Shown here piece after piece: positions 7,647 through 16,642 of a stretch of DNA of 64,000 nt (positions within the stretch are counted from its first letter, which is position 1; each line of letters begins with the position of its first letter). Both the position numbers and the translations under genes were made by a program. The stretch is from the NCBI RefSeq assembly GCF_029030725.1, contig NZ_CP113162.1, positions 1,548,501 through 1,612,500 of the forward strand. Direction: 5' to 3'. This DNA is from [Pseudomonas] carboxydohydrogena (GTDB lineage: Bacteria; Pseudomonadota; Alphaproteobacteria; Rhizobiales; Xanthobacteraceae). A model generated the notes under the pieces. The model made no database searches. It saw nothing but the letters and a program-made list of their open reading frames with translations, and was not told where the DNA came from.

Positions 7647-10073
7647 ATGACTGCCTCGACCAAGCCTCGTCCGACCATCGTCGCCGGTGAAAGCCATCAG
7701 TATCCGGTCCTGCCGCTGCGCGACATCGTTGTCTTCCCGCACATGATCGTGCCGCTGTTCGTCGGCCGCGAGAAATCCATTCGCGCGCTCGAAGACGTGA
7801 TGAAGAACGACGCGCTGATTTTGCTGGCGACGCAGAAGAATGCTTCCGACGACGATCCGGCGGCGGATTCGATCTATGAGATCGGCACGCTCGCCAGCGT
7901 GCTGCAACTCCTCAAGCTGCCCGACGGCACCGTGAAGGTGCTGGTCGAGGGCCTGGAGCGCGCGCGCGTCACCAAATATTCCGACCGCACCGATTACTAC
8001 GAAGCGGAAGCCACGGCGCTCGCCGACACCGACGCCAAGAGCGTCGAGGCGGAAGCGCTCGGCCGCTCGGTCGTGTCCGATTTCGAGAGCTATGTGAAGC
8101 TGAACAAGAAGATCTCCGCCGAAGTGGTGGGCGTCGTTCAGCAGATCACCGATTTCGCCAAGCTCGCCGACACGGTCGCCTCGCATCTCGCGGTCAAGAT
8201 CGCGGATCGGCAGGACATTCTGGAGACGCTGTCGGTTTCGCAGCGCCTTGAGAAGGTGCTCGGCCTGATGGAAAGCGAAATCTCGGTCTTGCAGGTCGAG
8301 AAGAAAATCCGCTCGCGCGTCAAGCGCCAGATGGAGAAGACCCAGCGCGAGTACTACCTCAACGAGCAGATGAAGGCGATCCAGAAGGAGCTCGGCGACG
8401 ACGAAGGTCGCGACGAGTTGGCCGATCTGGAAGAGAAGATCGCCAAGACCAAGCTCTCGAAGGAAGCCCGCGAGAAAGCGCAGCACGAACTGAAGAAGCT
8501 GCGGCAGATGTCTCCGATGTCCGCCGAAGCCACCGTCGTGCGCAACTATCTCGACTGGCTGCTGTCGATTCCGTGGGGCAAGAAGTCCAAGGTCAAGAAG
8601 GACCTCGGCGCCGCGCAGGAAATCCTCGATGCCGATCACTACGGGCTTGAGAAGGTCAAGGACCGCATCGTCGAGTATCTCGCCGTGCAGTCGCGCGCCA
8701 ACAAGCTGACCGGTCCGATCCTGTGCCTCGTCGGCCCTCCGGGCGTCGGCAAGACCTCGCTCGGCAAGTCGATCGCGAAGGCGACCGGCCGCGAATTCGT
8801 GCGCGTGTCGCTCGGCGGCGTGCGGGACGAGGCGGAAATCCGCGGTCACCGCCGCACCTATATCGGCTCGATGCCCGGCAAGATCATCCAGTCGATGCGG
8901 AAGGCCAAGACCGCGAATCCGCTGTTCCTGCTCGACGAGATCGACAAGATGGGCGCGGACTTCCGTGGCGATCCGTCCTCGGCGCTGCTGGAGGTTCTCG
9001 ACCCCGAGCAGAACGGGACGTTCAACGACCACTATCTCGAAGTGGACTATGACCTGTCCAACGTGATGTTCATCACGACCGCGAATACGCTGAATATTCC
9101 CGGCCCGCTGATGGACCGCATGGAGGTGATCCGCATCGCCGGCTACACCGAGAACGAGAAGGTCGAGATCGCGCGCAAGCATCTGATCCCGACCGCGATC
9201 TCCAAGCACGGCCTGTCGTCGAAGGAATTCTCGATTGACGATGCGGCGTTGCTTCTGATGATCCGGCGCTACACCCGCGAGGCGGGCGTGCGTAACCTCG
9301 AGCGCGAGCTGTCCACGCTGGCGCGCAAGGCGGTCAAGGAACTGATGCTCTCGAGCAAGAAGTCGATCAAGGTGACGGAAGCCGTGGTCGAGGAAATGCT
9401 CGGCGTGCCCAAGTTCCGTTACGGCGAGATCGAGAACGAGGATCAGGTCGGCGTCGTCACGGGCCTTGCATGGACCGATGTCGGCGGCGAACTGCTCACC
9501 ATCGAAAGCGTGATGATGCCCGGCAAGGGACGCATGACGGTGACCGGCAATCTGCGCGACGTGATGAAGGAATCGATCTCGGCGGCGGCGTCTTACGTCC
9601 GCTCGCGGGCGATCAATTACGGCATCGAGCCGCCGTTGTTCGAGAAGCGGGACATCCACGTCCACGTTCCCGAGGGCGCGACGCCGAAGGATGGCCCGTC
9701 GGCTGGCGTGGCGATGGCGACCACCATCGTCTCGGTGCTGACCGGCATTCCGATCCGGCATGACGTGGCGATGACCGGCGAGATCACGTTGCGCGGACGT
9801 GTGCTGCCGATCGGCGGTCTGAAAGAGAAGCTGCTCGCGGCGGGCCGTGGCGGCATCAAGACGGTCTTCATTCCGGAGGACAATGCCAAGGACCTCACCG
9901 AGATTTCCGACGCCATCAAGGGCGGCATGGAGATCATTCCGGTGAGCCGGATGGACGAGGTGCTGGCCAAGGCGCTGGTGCGGGCTCCGACGCCGATCGT
10001 CTGGGAGGAGGACACCGCTGTGCCTCCCAAGGCGGAAGCGGATGAGGCTGCGGGCGGTCTGACCGCGCATTAG
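7647..10073 (+). CDS. lon: ATP-dependent protease Lon
   Basis: Lon is a cytosolic homo-hexameric AAA+ serine protease that removes misfolded and regulatory proteins. The 808-residue product has the LonA layout: an N-terminal substrate-binding domain ([20 protein letters not shown] from about residue 16), a coiled-coil middle, an AAA+ module with Walker A GPPGVGKT at about 363-370 and Walker [11 protein letters not shown], and a protease domain. The Ser-Lys dyad is S685 in PKDGPSAG and K728 in [14 protein letters not shown], with the 43-residue spacing of E. coli Lon. AAGGAAG precedes ATG 7647. It lies alone between two terminators. An 832-codon antisense frame exists but is a shadow. Confidence 0.98.
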   Translation: MTASTKPRPTIVAGESHQYPVLPLRDIVVFPHMIVPLFVGREKSIRALEDVMKNDALILLATQKNASDDDPAADSIYEIGTLASVLQLLKLPDGTVKVLVEGLERARVTKYSDRTDYYEAEATALADTDAKSVEAEALGRSVVSDFESYVKLNKKISAEVVGVVQQITDFAKLADTVASHLAVKIADRQDILETLSVSQRLEKVLGLMESEISVLQVEKKIRSRVKRQMEKTQREYYLNEQMKAIQKELGDDEGRDELADLEEKIAKTKLSKEAREKAQHELKKLRQMSPMSAEATVVRNYLDWLLSIPWGKKSKVKKDLGAAQEILDADHYGLEKVKDRIVEYLAVQSRANKLTGPILCLVGPPGVGKTSLGKSIAKATGREFVRVSLGGVRDEAEIRGHRRTYIGSMPGKIIQSMRKAKTANPLFLLDEIDKMGADFRGDPSSALLEVLDPEQNGTFNDHYLEVDYDLSNVMFITTANTLNIPGPLMDRMEVIRIAGYTENEKVEIARKHLIPTAISKHGLSSKEFSIDDAALLLMIRRYTREAGVRNLERELSTLARKAVKELMLSSKKSIKVTEAVVEEMLGVPKFRYGEIENEDQVGVVTGLAWTDVGGELLTIESVMMPGKGRMTVTGNLRDVMKESISAAASYVRSRAINYGIEPPLFEKRDIHVHVPEGATPKDGPSAGVAMATTIVSVLTGIPIRHDVAMTGEITLRGRVLPIGGLKEKLLAAGRGGIKTVFIPEDNAKDLTEISDAIKGGMEIIPVSRMDEVLAKALVRAPTPIVWEEDTAVPPKAEADEAAGGLTAH

Positions 10074-10091
10074 AATGGCTTGATTGATATG

Positions 10092-10117
10092 AAAAGGCGC
10101 CTTCGGGCGCCTTTTTT
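10092..10117 (+). terminator. Rho-independent terminator of lon
   Basis: AAAAGGCGCC (10092-10101), a TTCG tetraloop and GGCGCCTTTTTT (10106-10117) form a canonical intrinsic terminator. Confidence 0.94.
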
Positions 10118-10200
10118 ATCGGATCGGAGCGAGAGGCGCTCGCGGATGACTTCGTTTTGCGAGTTCGCTAGAATCGACTGCCAAGGATAAGGAGAGGCAA

Positions 10201-10530
10201 ATGCTCCGGAGTTGTTTGCTGGGTCTGGCGTTCGCGCTGTTTGCGGGGTTGTTTACGCAAACAGCCTCGGCTCAATATTATGGCAGGCCGGGCTACGGCC
10301 CTGGCCCTGGATATGAGTATGGACCCGGTCCTGACTATCGCCGTGGTCATGGCCGTGGCCAGTTTTGCGCGAACGAAAATGAAATATGTGATGTTGGCGG
10401 CGTCGCGAATGTGCGTTATGGCGCGCATGGCCAATACGTCGTGCGTCGCGTCCACGGCTCTATTCCTTGCGCGAACCAGTATTTCGGCGACCCCGCGCCC
10501 GGGATAGTCAAGCACTGCGTAATCGACTAA
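10201..10530 (+). CDS. Small secreted Gly/Pro/Tyr-rich protein with cysteine-containing C-terminal domain
   Basis: A 109-residue product with an N-terminal signal peptide (about 1-24, probable cleavage after ASA). A low-complexity Gly/Pro/Tyr segment (25-54) is followed by a C-terminal domain with four cysteines in the order FCANENEICDVGG, VRYGAHGQYVVRR, IPCANQYFGDP and KHCVID. That pattern resembles a small beta-domain seen in many secreted proteins of unknown function; two disulfides are likely. GGAGAGGC precedes the ATG. It sits between the lon terminator and tRNA-Val. Its function is unknown; the envelope is the likely location. Confidence 0.8.
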   Translation: MLRSCLLGLAFALFAGLFTQTASAQYYGRPGYGPGPGYEYGPGPDYRRGHGRGQFCANENEICDVGGVANVRYGAHGQYVVRRVHGSIPCANQYFGDPAPGIVKHCVID

Positions 10531-10541
10531 AGGAAAGCGAC

Positions 10542-10618
10542 GGGCGGCTAGCTCAGCTGGTTAGAGCATCTCGTTTACACCGAGAGGGTCGGGAGTTCGA
10601 ATCTCTCGCCGCCTACCA
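10542..10618 (+). tRNA. tRNA-Val (anticodon TAC)
   Basis: A 77-base tRNA with CCA encoded. GGGCGGC (10542-10548) pairs with GCCGCCT (10608-10614) including one G-U pair. The anticodon stem TCTCG/CGAGA holds the loop TTTACAC, giving anticodon TAC (valine). D-arm GCTCAGCTGGTTAGAGC and T-arm GGGAGTTCGAATCTC are typical. Confidence 0.96.
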
Positions 10619-10655
10619 TCGCCAAAACTTTCAGTACATCGGTCGCAACACGCAA

Positions 10656-10681
10656 ATGCCCCGCTCAGGTGAGCAGGGCAT
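10656..10681 (-). terminator. Hairpin ending the minus-strand small-protein unit
   Basis: ATGCCC-C-GCTCA / TGAGC-A-GGGCAT forms an 11-bp stem with a single mismatch. Read on the minus strand it lies about 35 bases behind the 34-residue ORF and is followed by TTTGCG, a weak T tract. It may also define the 3' end of the tRNA-Val transcript. Confidence 0.4.
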
Positions 10682-10714
10682 CGTGTGAATGGTGTGATCA
10701 ATTGTCTGGAGGGT

Positions 10715-10819
10715 CTAAAGGCTGATGATCGACGCCGCGACGATTGTCGCCATCGCCAGCGGGATGCCGATGACGGTGATCGCGGTGGCCGCCAGCACGG
10801 TCTGGAGAGACGGTTTCAT
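10715..10819 (-). CDS. 34-residue single-pass membrane protein
   Basis: The minus strand reads ATG at 10819-10817 to a TAG ending at 10715. The peptide starts MKPSLQTVLAATAITVIG and continues as an uninterrupted hydrophobic stretch with one Pro, ending ASIISL: one transmembrane helix preceded by a single Lys. AAGGA lies about 8-12 bases upstream of the ATG, and a hairpin follows the stop. These three features support a real small gene despite its size. Its function is unknown. It is convergent with tRNA-Val and lies downstream of pepT on the same strand with a 178-base gap, so it is probably separately transcribed. Confidence 0.6.
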   Translation of the reverse strand: MKPSLQTVLAATAITVIGIPLAMATIVAASIISL

Positions 10820-10997
10820 CCTCTTCGTTCCTTCTTATTTGCGCCAAGATTTAGCCGCGTTTCTGGACGGCGCAACAAAGTCCGGTCGTCAACCTAACCG
10901 GATGAAGAGGAGCGAGTTCGCAATTGCGTCTATGAATTTAACGATCGATTCACGCTGACGTGTCGGAACGATCTTGAGGCAGGATGCAGGACGCGGA

Positions 10998-12251
10998 CTA
11001 TGCCTGTTCTTCCCAGATCGCGGCGAGGTGCACGATGGTGCGTACCGCGGCTTCCATGTCCTGCACGCTGACCCATTCGAGGCGAGAGTGGAAGGCATGT
11101 TCGCCCGCGAAGATGTTGGGGCAGGGCAGGCCCATGAACGACAGCCGCGAACCATCGGTGCCGCCGCGAATGCTGCCGCGTTCGGGCTTAAGTCCAGCGC
11201 GGCGGATCGCTTCGATGGCATGCTCGACGATTGCAGGCTGGCGGTCCACGATCTCCTTCATGTTGCGATATTGCTCGCGGATATCGATGCGATAGGTCGA
11301 TCGCGGGAATTCCTTCATCACCTCGGCGACGGTGCGCTCCAGCAGGGCCTCTTTCTCCTTCAGTCCGGCCACGCTGAAATCGCGGACGATGTAGTGCAGC
11401 GTCGTCTCTTCCAGCGCGCCGGTGATTCCGACCGGATGCAGAAAGCCCTCGCGCCCCTCGGTCGTCTCCGGCGTCAGCGTATCCTGCGGCAGGCGTTCGA
11501 CAATGCGCGCGGCGATCTTGATCGCGTGCTCCATCTTGCCCTTCGCCATGCCGGGATGGGCGCTGACGCCCTGAATCCGGATGGTCGCGGCATCGGCGGA
11601 AAAGCTTTCGTCCTCGATCGAGCCCGCGCTCTCGCCGTCGATGGTGTAGGCGACATCCGCGCCGAGCTTTTTCAGATCGACCTTGTCGACCCCGCGGCCG
11701 ATCTCCTCGTCAGGCGTGAACAGGATCTTGATCGTGCCGTGCTTGATCTGAGGGTTGGCGAGAAGGACCTGCACCGCGTCCATGATCTCGGCGACACCTG
11801 CCTTGTTATCGGCCCCTAACAGCGTGGTGCCATCGGTGGTGACGATGTCGTGGCCGATCTGCTGGGCGAGGGCGGGGTGCTCGGCGAAGCGGATGATTTG
11901 AGACGAATCCGCCGGCAGCACGATGTCGCCGCCCTGATAGTTTGTCACGATCTGGGGCTTCACGTCCTTGCCGCTGCAATCGGGTGACGTGTCCATGTGC
12001 GAACAGAAGCACACCACCGGCACCTTTTTGCCGGTGTTGGCCGGAAGGGTGGCATAGACGTAGCCGTGCCCGTCGAGATGGGCATCGGCAAGACCCAGCT
12101 CAAGCAATTCCTGCGCGAGCAGGCGGCCGAGGTCCTTCTGCTTTTCGGAGGAGGGCGTGGTCGGCGATTCCGGATCAGACTGGGTGTCGATGCGCACGTA
12201 GCGCAGGAAGCGTTCGAGCACGGTGTGATTGAATTTCATGGCGGACGACAT
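10998..12251 (-). CDS. pepT: Peptidase T (tripeptide aminopeptidase)
   Basis: A cytosolic di-zinc M20-family peptidase that removes the N-terminal residue of tripeptides. The 417-residue product carries the metal-site segments in order: SHMDTSPD (H85, D87), GADNKAG (D148), a DEEIG pair (E182/E183) and a late AFHSRLEW histidine. The dimerisation segment includes GVSAHPGMAKG. I chose ATG 12251 because GAGG sits 9 bases upstream; an in-frame ATG at 12266 lacks such a site, and MKFNHTV at 12239 is a third option. It is a stand-alone gene beside hupB on the same strand, separated from it by the hupB terminator. Confidence 0.93.
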   Translation of the reverse strand: MSSAMKFNHTVLERFLRYVRIDTQSDPESPTTPSSEKQKDLGRLLAQELLELGLADAHLDGHGYVYATLPANTGKKVPVVCFCSHMDTSPDCSGKDVKPQIVTNYQGGDIVLPADSSQIIRFAEHPALAQQIGHDIVTTDGTTLLGADNKAGVAEIMDAVQVLLANPQIKHGTIKILFTPDEEIGRGVDKVDLKKLGADVAYTIDGESAGSIEDESFSADAATIRIQGVSAHPGMAKGKMEHAIKIAARIVERLPQDTLTPETTEGREGFLHPVGITGALEETTLHYIVRDFSVAGLKEKEALLERTVAEVMKEFPRSTYRIDIREQYRNMKEIVDRQPAIVEHAIEAIRRAGLKPERGSIRGGTDGSRLSFMGLPCPNIFAGEHAFHSRLEWVSVQDMEAAVRTIVHLAAIWEEQA

Positions 12252-12401
12252 GGCGCCGGACCTCATACGCAGGGCACGGCATTCGATCCGCGCGTGTAGA
12301 TGGAATCTATCTTGAGAAGAAGCGGGACAGGGTCAAGGCGCGACCGCGATGTTTTCAAACCGGGCAGCCTTGCTCCGTGTTTCTATGATACGCGCATAAA
12401 G

Positions 12402-12447
12402 AAAAACGCCACCCCAAAACCGCGTATGCGGTTTCGGGATGGCGTTT
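12402..12447 (-). terminator. Terminator of hupB (minus strand)
   Basis: On the minus strand a long near-perfect hairpin (AAACGCCA paired with TGGCGTTT; inner AAACCGC with GCGGTTT around a 4-base loop) ends in GGCGTTTTTC. It lies about 20 bases behind the hupB stop. Confidence 0.88.
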
Positions 12448-12468
12448 GGCGAAAAAGCGTAAAGGCGC

Positions 12469-12768
12469 TTAGACGGCTTCCTTCAGCTCCTTGGCGGCGC
12501 GGAAGGCGACCTTCTTGCTGGCCTTGATGTGGATGGCTTCGCCGGTGGCCGGGTTGCGGCCCATGCGGGCGGCGCGCTTGCGGACCTGGAGAATGCCGAG
12601 GCCGACGATGCGGATGCGCTCGCCCTTCTTAAGGTGCTTGGTGATCTTGGTGACCATGTCGGTCAGGATCGCTTCAGCGGTCTTCTTCGACAATTCGTGT
12701 TCTTCCGCGAGAGCGGCGGCAAGGTGCTTGAGCGTAACAGTCGCTGGGGTAGCTGCTTTCTTCGCCAT
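12469..12768 (-). CDS. hupB: HU-family nucleoid protein
   Basis: A 99-residue histone-like protein that bends and compacts DNA as a dimer. The beta-arm signature GRNPATGEAIHIKASKKVAF is intact, followed by RAAKELKEAV. Compared with a standard 90-residue HU it has a short N-terminal extension (MAKKAATPATVTLKHLAA). The core reads IVGLGILQVRKRAARMGRNP instead of the more common GFGTFEVRERAAR. Whether it is HU or an HU/IHF-like variant cannot be settled by eye. A strong Shine-Dalgarno (GAGGAGGG) precedes ATG 12768, in line with high expression. It has its own promoter and terminator. Confidence 0.93.
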   Translation of the reverse strand: MAKKAATPATVTLKHLAAALAEEHELSKKTAEAILTDMVTKITKHLKKGERIRIVGLGILQVRKRAARMGRNPATGEAIHIKASKKVAFRAAKELKEAV

Positions 12769-12857
12769 GATGACCCTCCTCGTGGTACTTGGCTTTCAGG
12801 AACTGACTATCCCGCAAGGGTTAGTTGATTCGCCATGGATCTGACCATGATGTTTTG

Positions 12858-12885
12858 CCCATAAACAGGGTCTTTTTTGCATCAA
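12858..12885 (-). promoter_or_regulatory. Candidate hupB promoter
   Basis: On the minus strand TTGATG (12885-12880) is followed after 16 bases by TATGGG (12863-12858). This would give a leader of about 85 bases before the hupB ATG. Confidence 0.4.
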
Positions 12886-12927
12886 TGGTGGAAAAAGGTC
12901 CGGCGGATAGGGACATCTGTAATGTCC

Positions 12928-12956
12928 TTGACTTGGATTGTGGCCTCCTTTAAGTC
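12928..12956 (+). promoter_or_regulatory. Candidate promoter of tRNA-Asp
   Basis: TTGACT (12928-12933), a 17-base spacer and TAAGTC (12951-12956) end 34 bases before the tRNA. The -35 is good and the -10 is weak. Confidence 0.4.
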
Positions 12957-12990
12957 CCAGCGTCTCGCGGATCGATCACATCGGCCCGCT

Positions 12991-13067
12991 GCGGGAGTAG
13001 CTCAGTTGGTTAGAGTGCCGGCCTGTCACGCCGGAGGTCGCGGGTTCGAGCCCCGTCTCTCGCGCCA
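12991..13067 (+). tRNA. tRNA-Asp (anticodon GTC)
   Basis: A 77-base tRNA with CCA encoded. GCGGGAG (12991-12997) pairs with CTCTCGC, followed by G and CCA. The loop CTGTCAC inside a GCCGG/CCGG-type stem gives anticodon GTC (aspartate). Confidence 0.96.
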
Positions 13068-13108
13068 CCTTTTCAATGACTTAGCAAAAGTCTGAAAAGG
13101 GGCATGAT

Positions 13109-13129
13109 CCCAGATGTGTCTGGGCTTTT
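13109..13129 (+). terminator. Terminator of tRNA-Asp
   Basis: CCCAGA-TGTG-TCTGGG followed by CTTTT lies about 40 bases behind the tRNA. Confidence 0.7.
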
Positions 13130-13277
13130 GATACATCCAGACTTTGCATAACGACCTGATCGGCGGATCGCCGCGCCTCGGGTGGGAAACTGACGCGGCC
13201 GCGCCACATCGCGGTGTGATATTTTTGCTGTTGATTCCCTCACGGGGTCGCCATCGAAACCAACGTCAGGAAACAGC

Positions 13278-13574
13278 ATGAAGATGATGAAGTATCTCGC
13301 CCCCGCGCTCTTTGCGTCGTTTTTCGCCCTTGCGCCGGCGTCGGCCATGCCTGCCTCCTCAGCGGCGGGGCTGAACGGGGCGGATGCCTCATCCATCGTT
13401 CATGTGCAGTATCGCGGCCATGGACATCATCATCGCGGTGCACGCGGCCCGGTCTACCGGCCCGGTGGCCGTTATTCGTCGGCTCCGCGCGGTTATCGCC
13501 GCTATGGTGCGCGGCCGCATGACTGGCGTGCCCGGCGCTGCGTGATGGCGGGCCCCGTCTGGTTCTGCCCGTAA
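13278..13574 (+). CDS. Small secreted His/Arg/Gly-rich protein
   Basis: A 98-residue product with a signal peptide of about 22 residues (MKMMKYLAPALFASFFALAP, cleavage near ASA). A mature segment rich in His, Arg, Gly and Tyr includes GHGHHHRGARG and ends in RRCVMAGPVWFCP with two cysteines. The His cluster could bind metal, but nothing else supports that. CAGGAAACAGC precedes the ATG. Such short basic secreted proteins are common in Bradyrhizobium relatives and have no known role. A terminator follows directly, so it is monocistronic. Confidence 0.75.
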   Translation: MKMMKYLAPALFASFFALAPASAMPASSAAGLNGADASSIVHVQYRGHGHHHRGARGPVYRPGGRYSSAPRGYRRYGARPHDWRARRCVMAGPVWFCP

Positions 13575-13593
13575 GCGGCTTGTGGAAAGAAAG

Positions 13594-13616
13594 CCCCGGC
13601 CTCGTGCCGGGGTTTT
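13594..13616 (+). terminator. Rho-independent terminator
   Basis: CCCCGGC (13594-13600), loop CTCGT and GCCGGGG (13606-13612) are followed by four T, about 20 bases behind the small secreted protein gene. Confidence 0.88.
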
Positions 13617-13759
13617 CGATTCCGGGGCGGATTTGAGAGCGCAGACATCGGGAAAAAAGGGGCGCGCAAGTGCATCCCCCAGCACCTTATTGTTATCGCG
13701 GAGGAACGGGGTTCGGCGTTATACCCCGCCGAGCAGCCCTCTGATTTCAGGAATCCCAG

Positions 13760-14851
13760 ATGACCCAGCCCAGCTCCGGTACCAATCGCAAATACCGCCT
13801 CGCCATCATTCCCGGCGACGGGATCGGCAAGGAGGTCGTGCCGGAAGGCGTGCGGGTGCTGGAGGCGGCGGCGAAGAAATTCGGTTTCGAGCTGCAACTC
13901 GACGATTTCGATTTTGCCTCATGCGACTACTACCAGAAGCACGGCCGGATGATGCCGGAGGACTGGAAGGAGCAGGTCATCCATCACGACGCGATCTTCT
14001 TTGGTGCGGTCGGCATGCCCGCCATCGTGCCCGACCACGTGTCGCTGTGGGGCTCGCTCATCAAGTTCCGCCGCGAATTCGACCAGTATGCCAACGTCCG
14101 CCCGGTACGGTTGATGCCGGGGGTAAAGTCGCCGCTGGCGGGCCGCAAGCCGGGCGATATCGACTTCTTCGTGGTGCGCGAGAACACGGAGGGCGAGTAT
14201 TCGTCCATTGGTGGACGGATGTATCCGGGCACCGATCGCGAGATCGTCACCCAGCAAACGGTGATGTCGCGCACCGGCGTCGACCGCATTTTGAAATATG
14301 CCTTCGAGCTCGCTCAAAAGAGCCCGAAGAAGCATCTGACCTCCGCGACCAAGTCCAACGGTATCTCGATCACGATGCCGTACTGGGACGAGCGCGTGAA
14401 GGCGATGGCCAAATCCTACCCCGACGTGAAATGGGACCAGTACCACATTGATATTCTGGCGGCCCATTTCGTCCTGAACCCGGACCGCTTCAACGTGGTG
14501 GTGGCCTCGAATCTGTTCGGCGACATTCTCTCCGACCTTGGTCCGGCCTGCACCGGCACCATCGGAATAGCGCCCTCGGGAAGCCTCAATCCGGAAAGGA
14601 AGTTTCCATCCCTGTTCGAGCCTGTCCACGGCTCGGCTCCCGATATCGCGGGACAGGGCGTCGCCAACCCGATTGCACAGATCTGGTCGGCGGCCATGAT
14701 GCTGGACCATTTGGGCGAAGCGGAGGCCTCCGGGGCCGTGATAGCCGCGATCGAGCGTGTGCTTTCGGAGGACAAGCTGCGGACCCGTGATCTCGGCGGC
14801 AGCGCGAACACGCAGGCTTGCGGCAAGGCCGTAGCGGCCATCCTCGGCTAG
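13760..14851 (+). CDS. Beta-decarboxylating dehydrogenase, D-malate/tartrate type
   Basis: A 363-residue member of the isocitrate/isopropylmalate dehydrogenase family. It oxidises a 2-hydroxy acid at C2 and decarboxylates it using NAD and a divalent metal. It shows IIPGDGIGKEV near the N-terminus, FFVVRENTEGEYSSIGGR, the metal-site segment SNLFGDILSDLGP and the NAD loop EPVHGSAPDIAGQG. The loop FFGAVGMPAIVPDHVSLWG and the KFRREFDQYANVRPVR stretch fit the tartrate dehydrogenase / D-malate dehydrogenase (TtuC/DmlA) branch better than LeuB. Substrate choice within that branch cannot be read from sequence. It is not part of a leu operon; nuoA starts 184 bases downstream. Confidence 0.85.
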   Translation: MTQPSSGTNRKYRLAIIPGDGIGKEVVPEGVRVLEAAAKKFGFELQLDDFDFASCDYYQKHGRMMPEDWKEQVIHHDAIFFGAVGMPAIVPDHVSLWGSLIKFRREFDQYANVRPVRLMPGVKSPLAGRKPGDIDFFVVRENTEGEYSSIGGRMYPGTDREIVTQQTVMSRTGVDRILKYAFELAQKSPKKHLTSATKSNGISITMPYWDERVKAMAKSYPDVKWDQYHIDILAAHFVLNPDRFNVVVASNLFGDILSDLGPACTGTIGIAPSGSLNPERKFPSLFEPVHGSAPDIAGQGVANPIAQIWSAAMMLDHLGEAEASGAVIAAIERVLSEDKLRTRDLGGSANTQACGKAVAAILG

Positions 14852-14943
14852 GCTACGGGTGCCTCAAGGGAAACATGAATTCGGCTTCTTCTTTGGGAAA
14901 ATCTTCTGCGTGCGCAGTGCTACGGCTAGGCGGTATGCCCGTC

Positions 14944-14972
14944 TTGCCCTTACCGGTGGGCTGCGCTATTCC
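14944..14972 (+). promoter_or_regulatory. Candidate promoter of the nuo operon
   Basis: TTGCCC (14944-14949), a 17-base spacer and TATTCC (14967-14972) end 63 bases before the nuoA ATG. It is the best -35/-10 pair in the 184-base gap in front of an operon of about 18 kb. Confidence 0.4.
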
Positions 14973-15035
14973 CCCTTCGAATTATTCCAGAGTTCGCGAA
15001 TCCGCGGACGCGATCGCCGCGATTGAGGGCCACCG

Positions 15036-15401
15036 ATGGGCGGAATCTTGCAGAACTATCTGCCACTTGTGGTGTTTATCGGAGTAGCGGCCATCATCGG
15101 TCTGGCGCTGCTGGTTGCGCCGTTCCTGGTTGCCTATCAGCAGCCCGACCCGGAAAAGCTGTCGGCCTACGAATGCGGGTTCAACGCTTTCGACGACGCT
15201 CGCATGAAATTCGACGTCCGCTTCTATCTGGTGGCGATTCTCTTCATCATCTTCGATCTGGAGGTCGCCTTCCTGTTCCCGTGGGCGGTGGCGTTCGGCA
15301 AGCTCGGCGCGGTCGGTTTCTGGTCGATGATGGTGTTCCTCGGCGTCCTGACCATCGGGTTCGCCTATGAGTGGAAGAAGGGTGCGCTTGAATGGGATTG
15401 A
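15036..15401 (+). CDS. nuoA: NADH-quinone oxidoreductase subunit A
   Basis: First subunit gene of proton-pumping complex I. The 121-residue membrane protein has three predicted helices and the conserved [24 protein letters not shown]-type region. The single Cys in that loop (YECG) lies near the quinone channel in complex I structures. The length is typical. It overlaps nuoB by 10 bases, starting the chain of short overlaps that continues through the operon. Confidence 0.97.
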   Translation: MGGILQNYLPLVVFIGVAAIIGLALLVAPFLVAYQQPDPEKLSAYECGFNAFDDARMKFDVRFYLVAILFIIFDLEVAFLFPWAVAFGKLGAVGFWSMMVFLGVLTIGFAYEWKKGALEWD

Positions 15402-15985
15402 ACCCGACCCCGGTGTCGTCCGGCTCGCCGCAAATCTCAAAGCCGGCGACGGGCGTGCTCGATCCGCGTACCGGCAAGCCGGTCGGCGCGGATGACGGCT
15501 ATTTCCTCGAGATCAATCATGAACTGTCCGACAAGGGATTCTTCGTCGCGGCAGCCGACGATCTCATCACCTGGGCGCGCACCGGTTCGCTGATGTGGAT
15601 GACCTTCGGCCTCGCATGCTGCGCGGTCGAGATGATGCAGGTGTCAATGCCGCGCTACGATGTCGAGCGCTTCGGTTTCGCGCCGCGCGCTTCGCCGCGC
15701 CAGTCCGATGTCATGATCGTCGCCGGAACGCTGACCAACAAAATGGCCCCGGCCTTGCGCAAGGTCTATGACCAGATGCCGGAGCCGCGCTACGTGATCT
15801 CGATGGGATCGTGCGCGAACGGCGGTGGCTACTATCACTATTCCTATTCGGTGGTTCGCGGTTGCGACCGCATCGTCCCGGTGGACATCTATGTGCCGGG
15901 CTGCCCGCCGACCGCGGAGGCGCTGCTTTACGGCGTCCTGCTCCTGCAAAAGAAGATCCGCCGTACCGGAACGATTGAACGCTAA
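15392..15985 (+). CDS. nuoB: NADH-quinone oxidoreductase subunit B
   Basis: This subunit carries cluster N2, the last iron-sulfur cluster before ubiquinone. The four ligands are present: C76 and C77 in [12 protein letters not shown]141 in MGSCANGGG and C171 in [14 protein letters not shown]. The product is 197 residues. The N-terminal extension of about 50 residues, with Pro/Gly stretches, is variable among alphaproteobacteria. It overlaps the end of nuoA by 10 bases and lies 6 bases before nuoC. Confidence 0.97.
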   Translation: MGLNPTPVSSGSPQISKPATGVLDPRTGKPVGADDGYFLEINHELSDKGFFVAAADDLITWARTGSLMWMTFGLACCAVEMMQVSMPRYDVERFGFAPRASPRQSDVMIVAGTLTNKMAPALRKVYDQMPEPRYVISMGSCANGGGYYHYSYSVVRGCDRIVPVDIYVPGCPPTAEALLYGVLLLQKKIRRTGTIER

Positions 15986-15991
15986 GGCTGA

Positions 15992-16642
15992 ATGATGGAC
16001 GACGCCAGACTCGACGCTCTCGGTCAGACGATTGTTGGTGCGCTGCCAGATGCGGCGCTCGGCCATGCGGTCGAGGTCGGCGAACTCAACATTTCGGTCG
16101 ATCTGTCCCGCATCGTCGAGGTCGCGCGTTTCCTCAAGACCGATTCGCGCTGCCGCTTCGTCAACATCATCGACGTGACGGCGGTGGACTATCCCGGGCG
16201 CGAGAACCGGTTCGACGTGGTGTATCATTTGATGTCCCCGACGCTGAACGCGCGGCTTCGCTTGCGCGGCCAGGCGAGCGAGGCGACGCAGGTGCCCTCG
16301 ATCATTTCGGTGTTTCCGGGTGCGGACTGGTTCGAGCGCGAGACCTACGACCTCTATGGCGTGATCTTCACCGGTCATCCCGACATGCGCCGGCTGCTGA
16401 CCGATTACGGCTTCGAGGGTCATCCGCTGCGCAAGGATTTCCCGACCACCGGTTTCGTCGAGGTCCGCTACGACGATCAGGAAAAGCGCGTGGTCTACGA
16501 CCCGGTGCGCCTCAATCAGGAATTCCGCAAGTTCGACTTCCTGTCGCCTTGGGAAGGCGCGGACTATCTGTTGCCGGGCGACGAAAAGGCCGCCGCTGCG
16601 CCGAAGCCGCCGGGCGAAGAGAAGAAGGCGTCCACGCCATGA
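15992..16642 (+). CDS. nuoC: NADH-quinone oxidoreductase subunit C
   Basis: A 216-residue peripheral-arm subunit (30-kDa type), separate from NuoD as is usual in alphaproteobacteria. The signature [37 protein letters not shown] region is intact (about residues 112-150). The C-terminus ends in a Lys/Pro/Ala-rich tail. Two adjacent ATG codons (15992, 15995) follow AAGGCTGA; either could start. Its stop overlaps the start of the inserted thioesterase gene by ATGA. Confidence 0.96.
   Translation: MMDDARLDALGQTIVGALPDAALGHAVEVGELNISVDLSRIVEVARFLKTDSRCRFVNIIDVTAVDYPGRENRFDVVYHLMSPTLNARLRLRGQASEATQVPSIISVFPGADWFERETYDLYGVIFTGHPDMRRLLTDYGFEGHPLRKDFPTTGFVEVRYDDQEKRVVYDPVRLNQEFRKFDFLSPWEGADYLLPGDEKAAAAPKPPGEEKKASTP

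Noticed and set aside
7572-10070. 832-codon open frame antisense to lon
   Set aside because: It lies exactly opposite lon, consists of Arg/His/Asp/Leu-rich shadow sequence from GC-biased third positions, and shows no motif; lon is certain.
13760-14851. Assignment as LeuB (3-isopropylmalate dehydrogenase)
   Set aside because: Same superfamily, but the substrate-loop region fits the tartrate/D-malate branch better, and no leucine genes are nearby.
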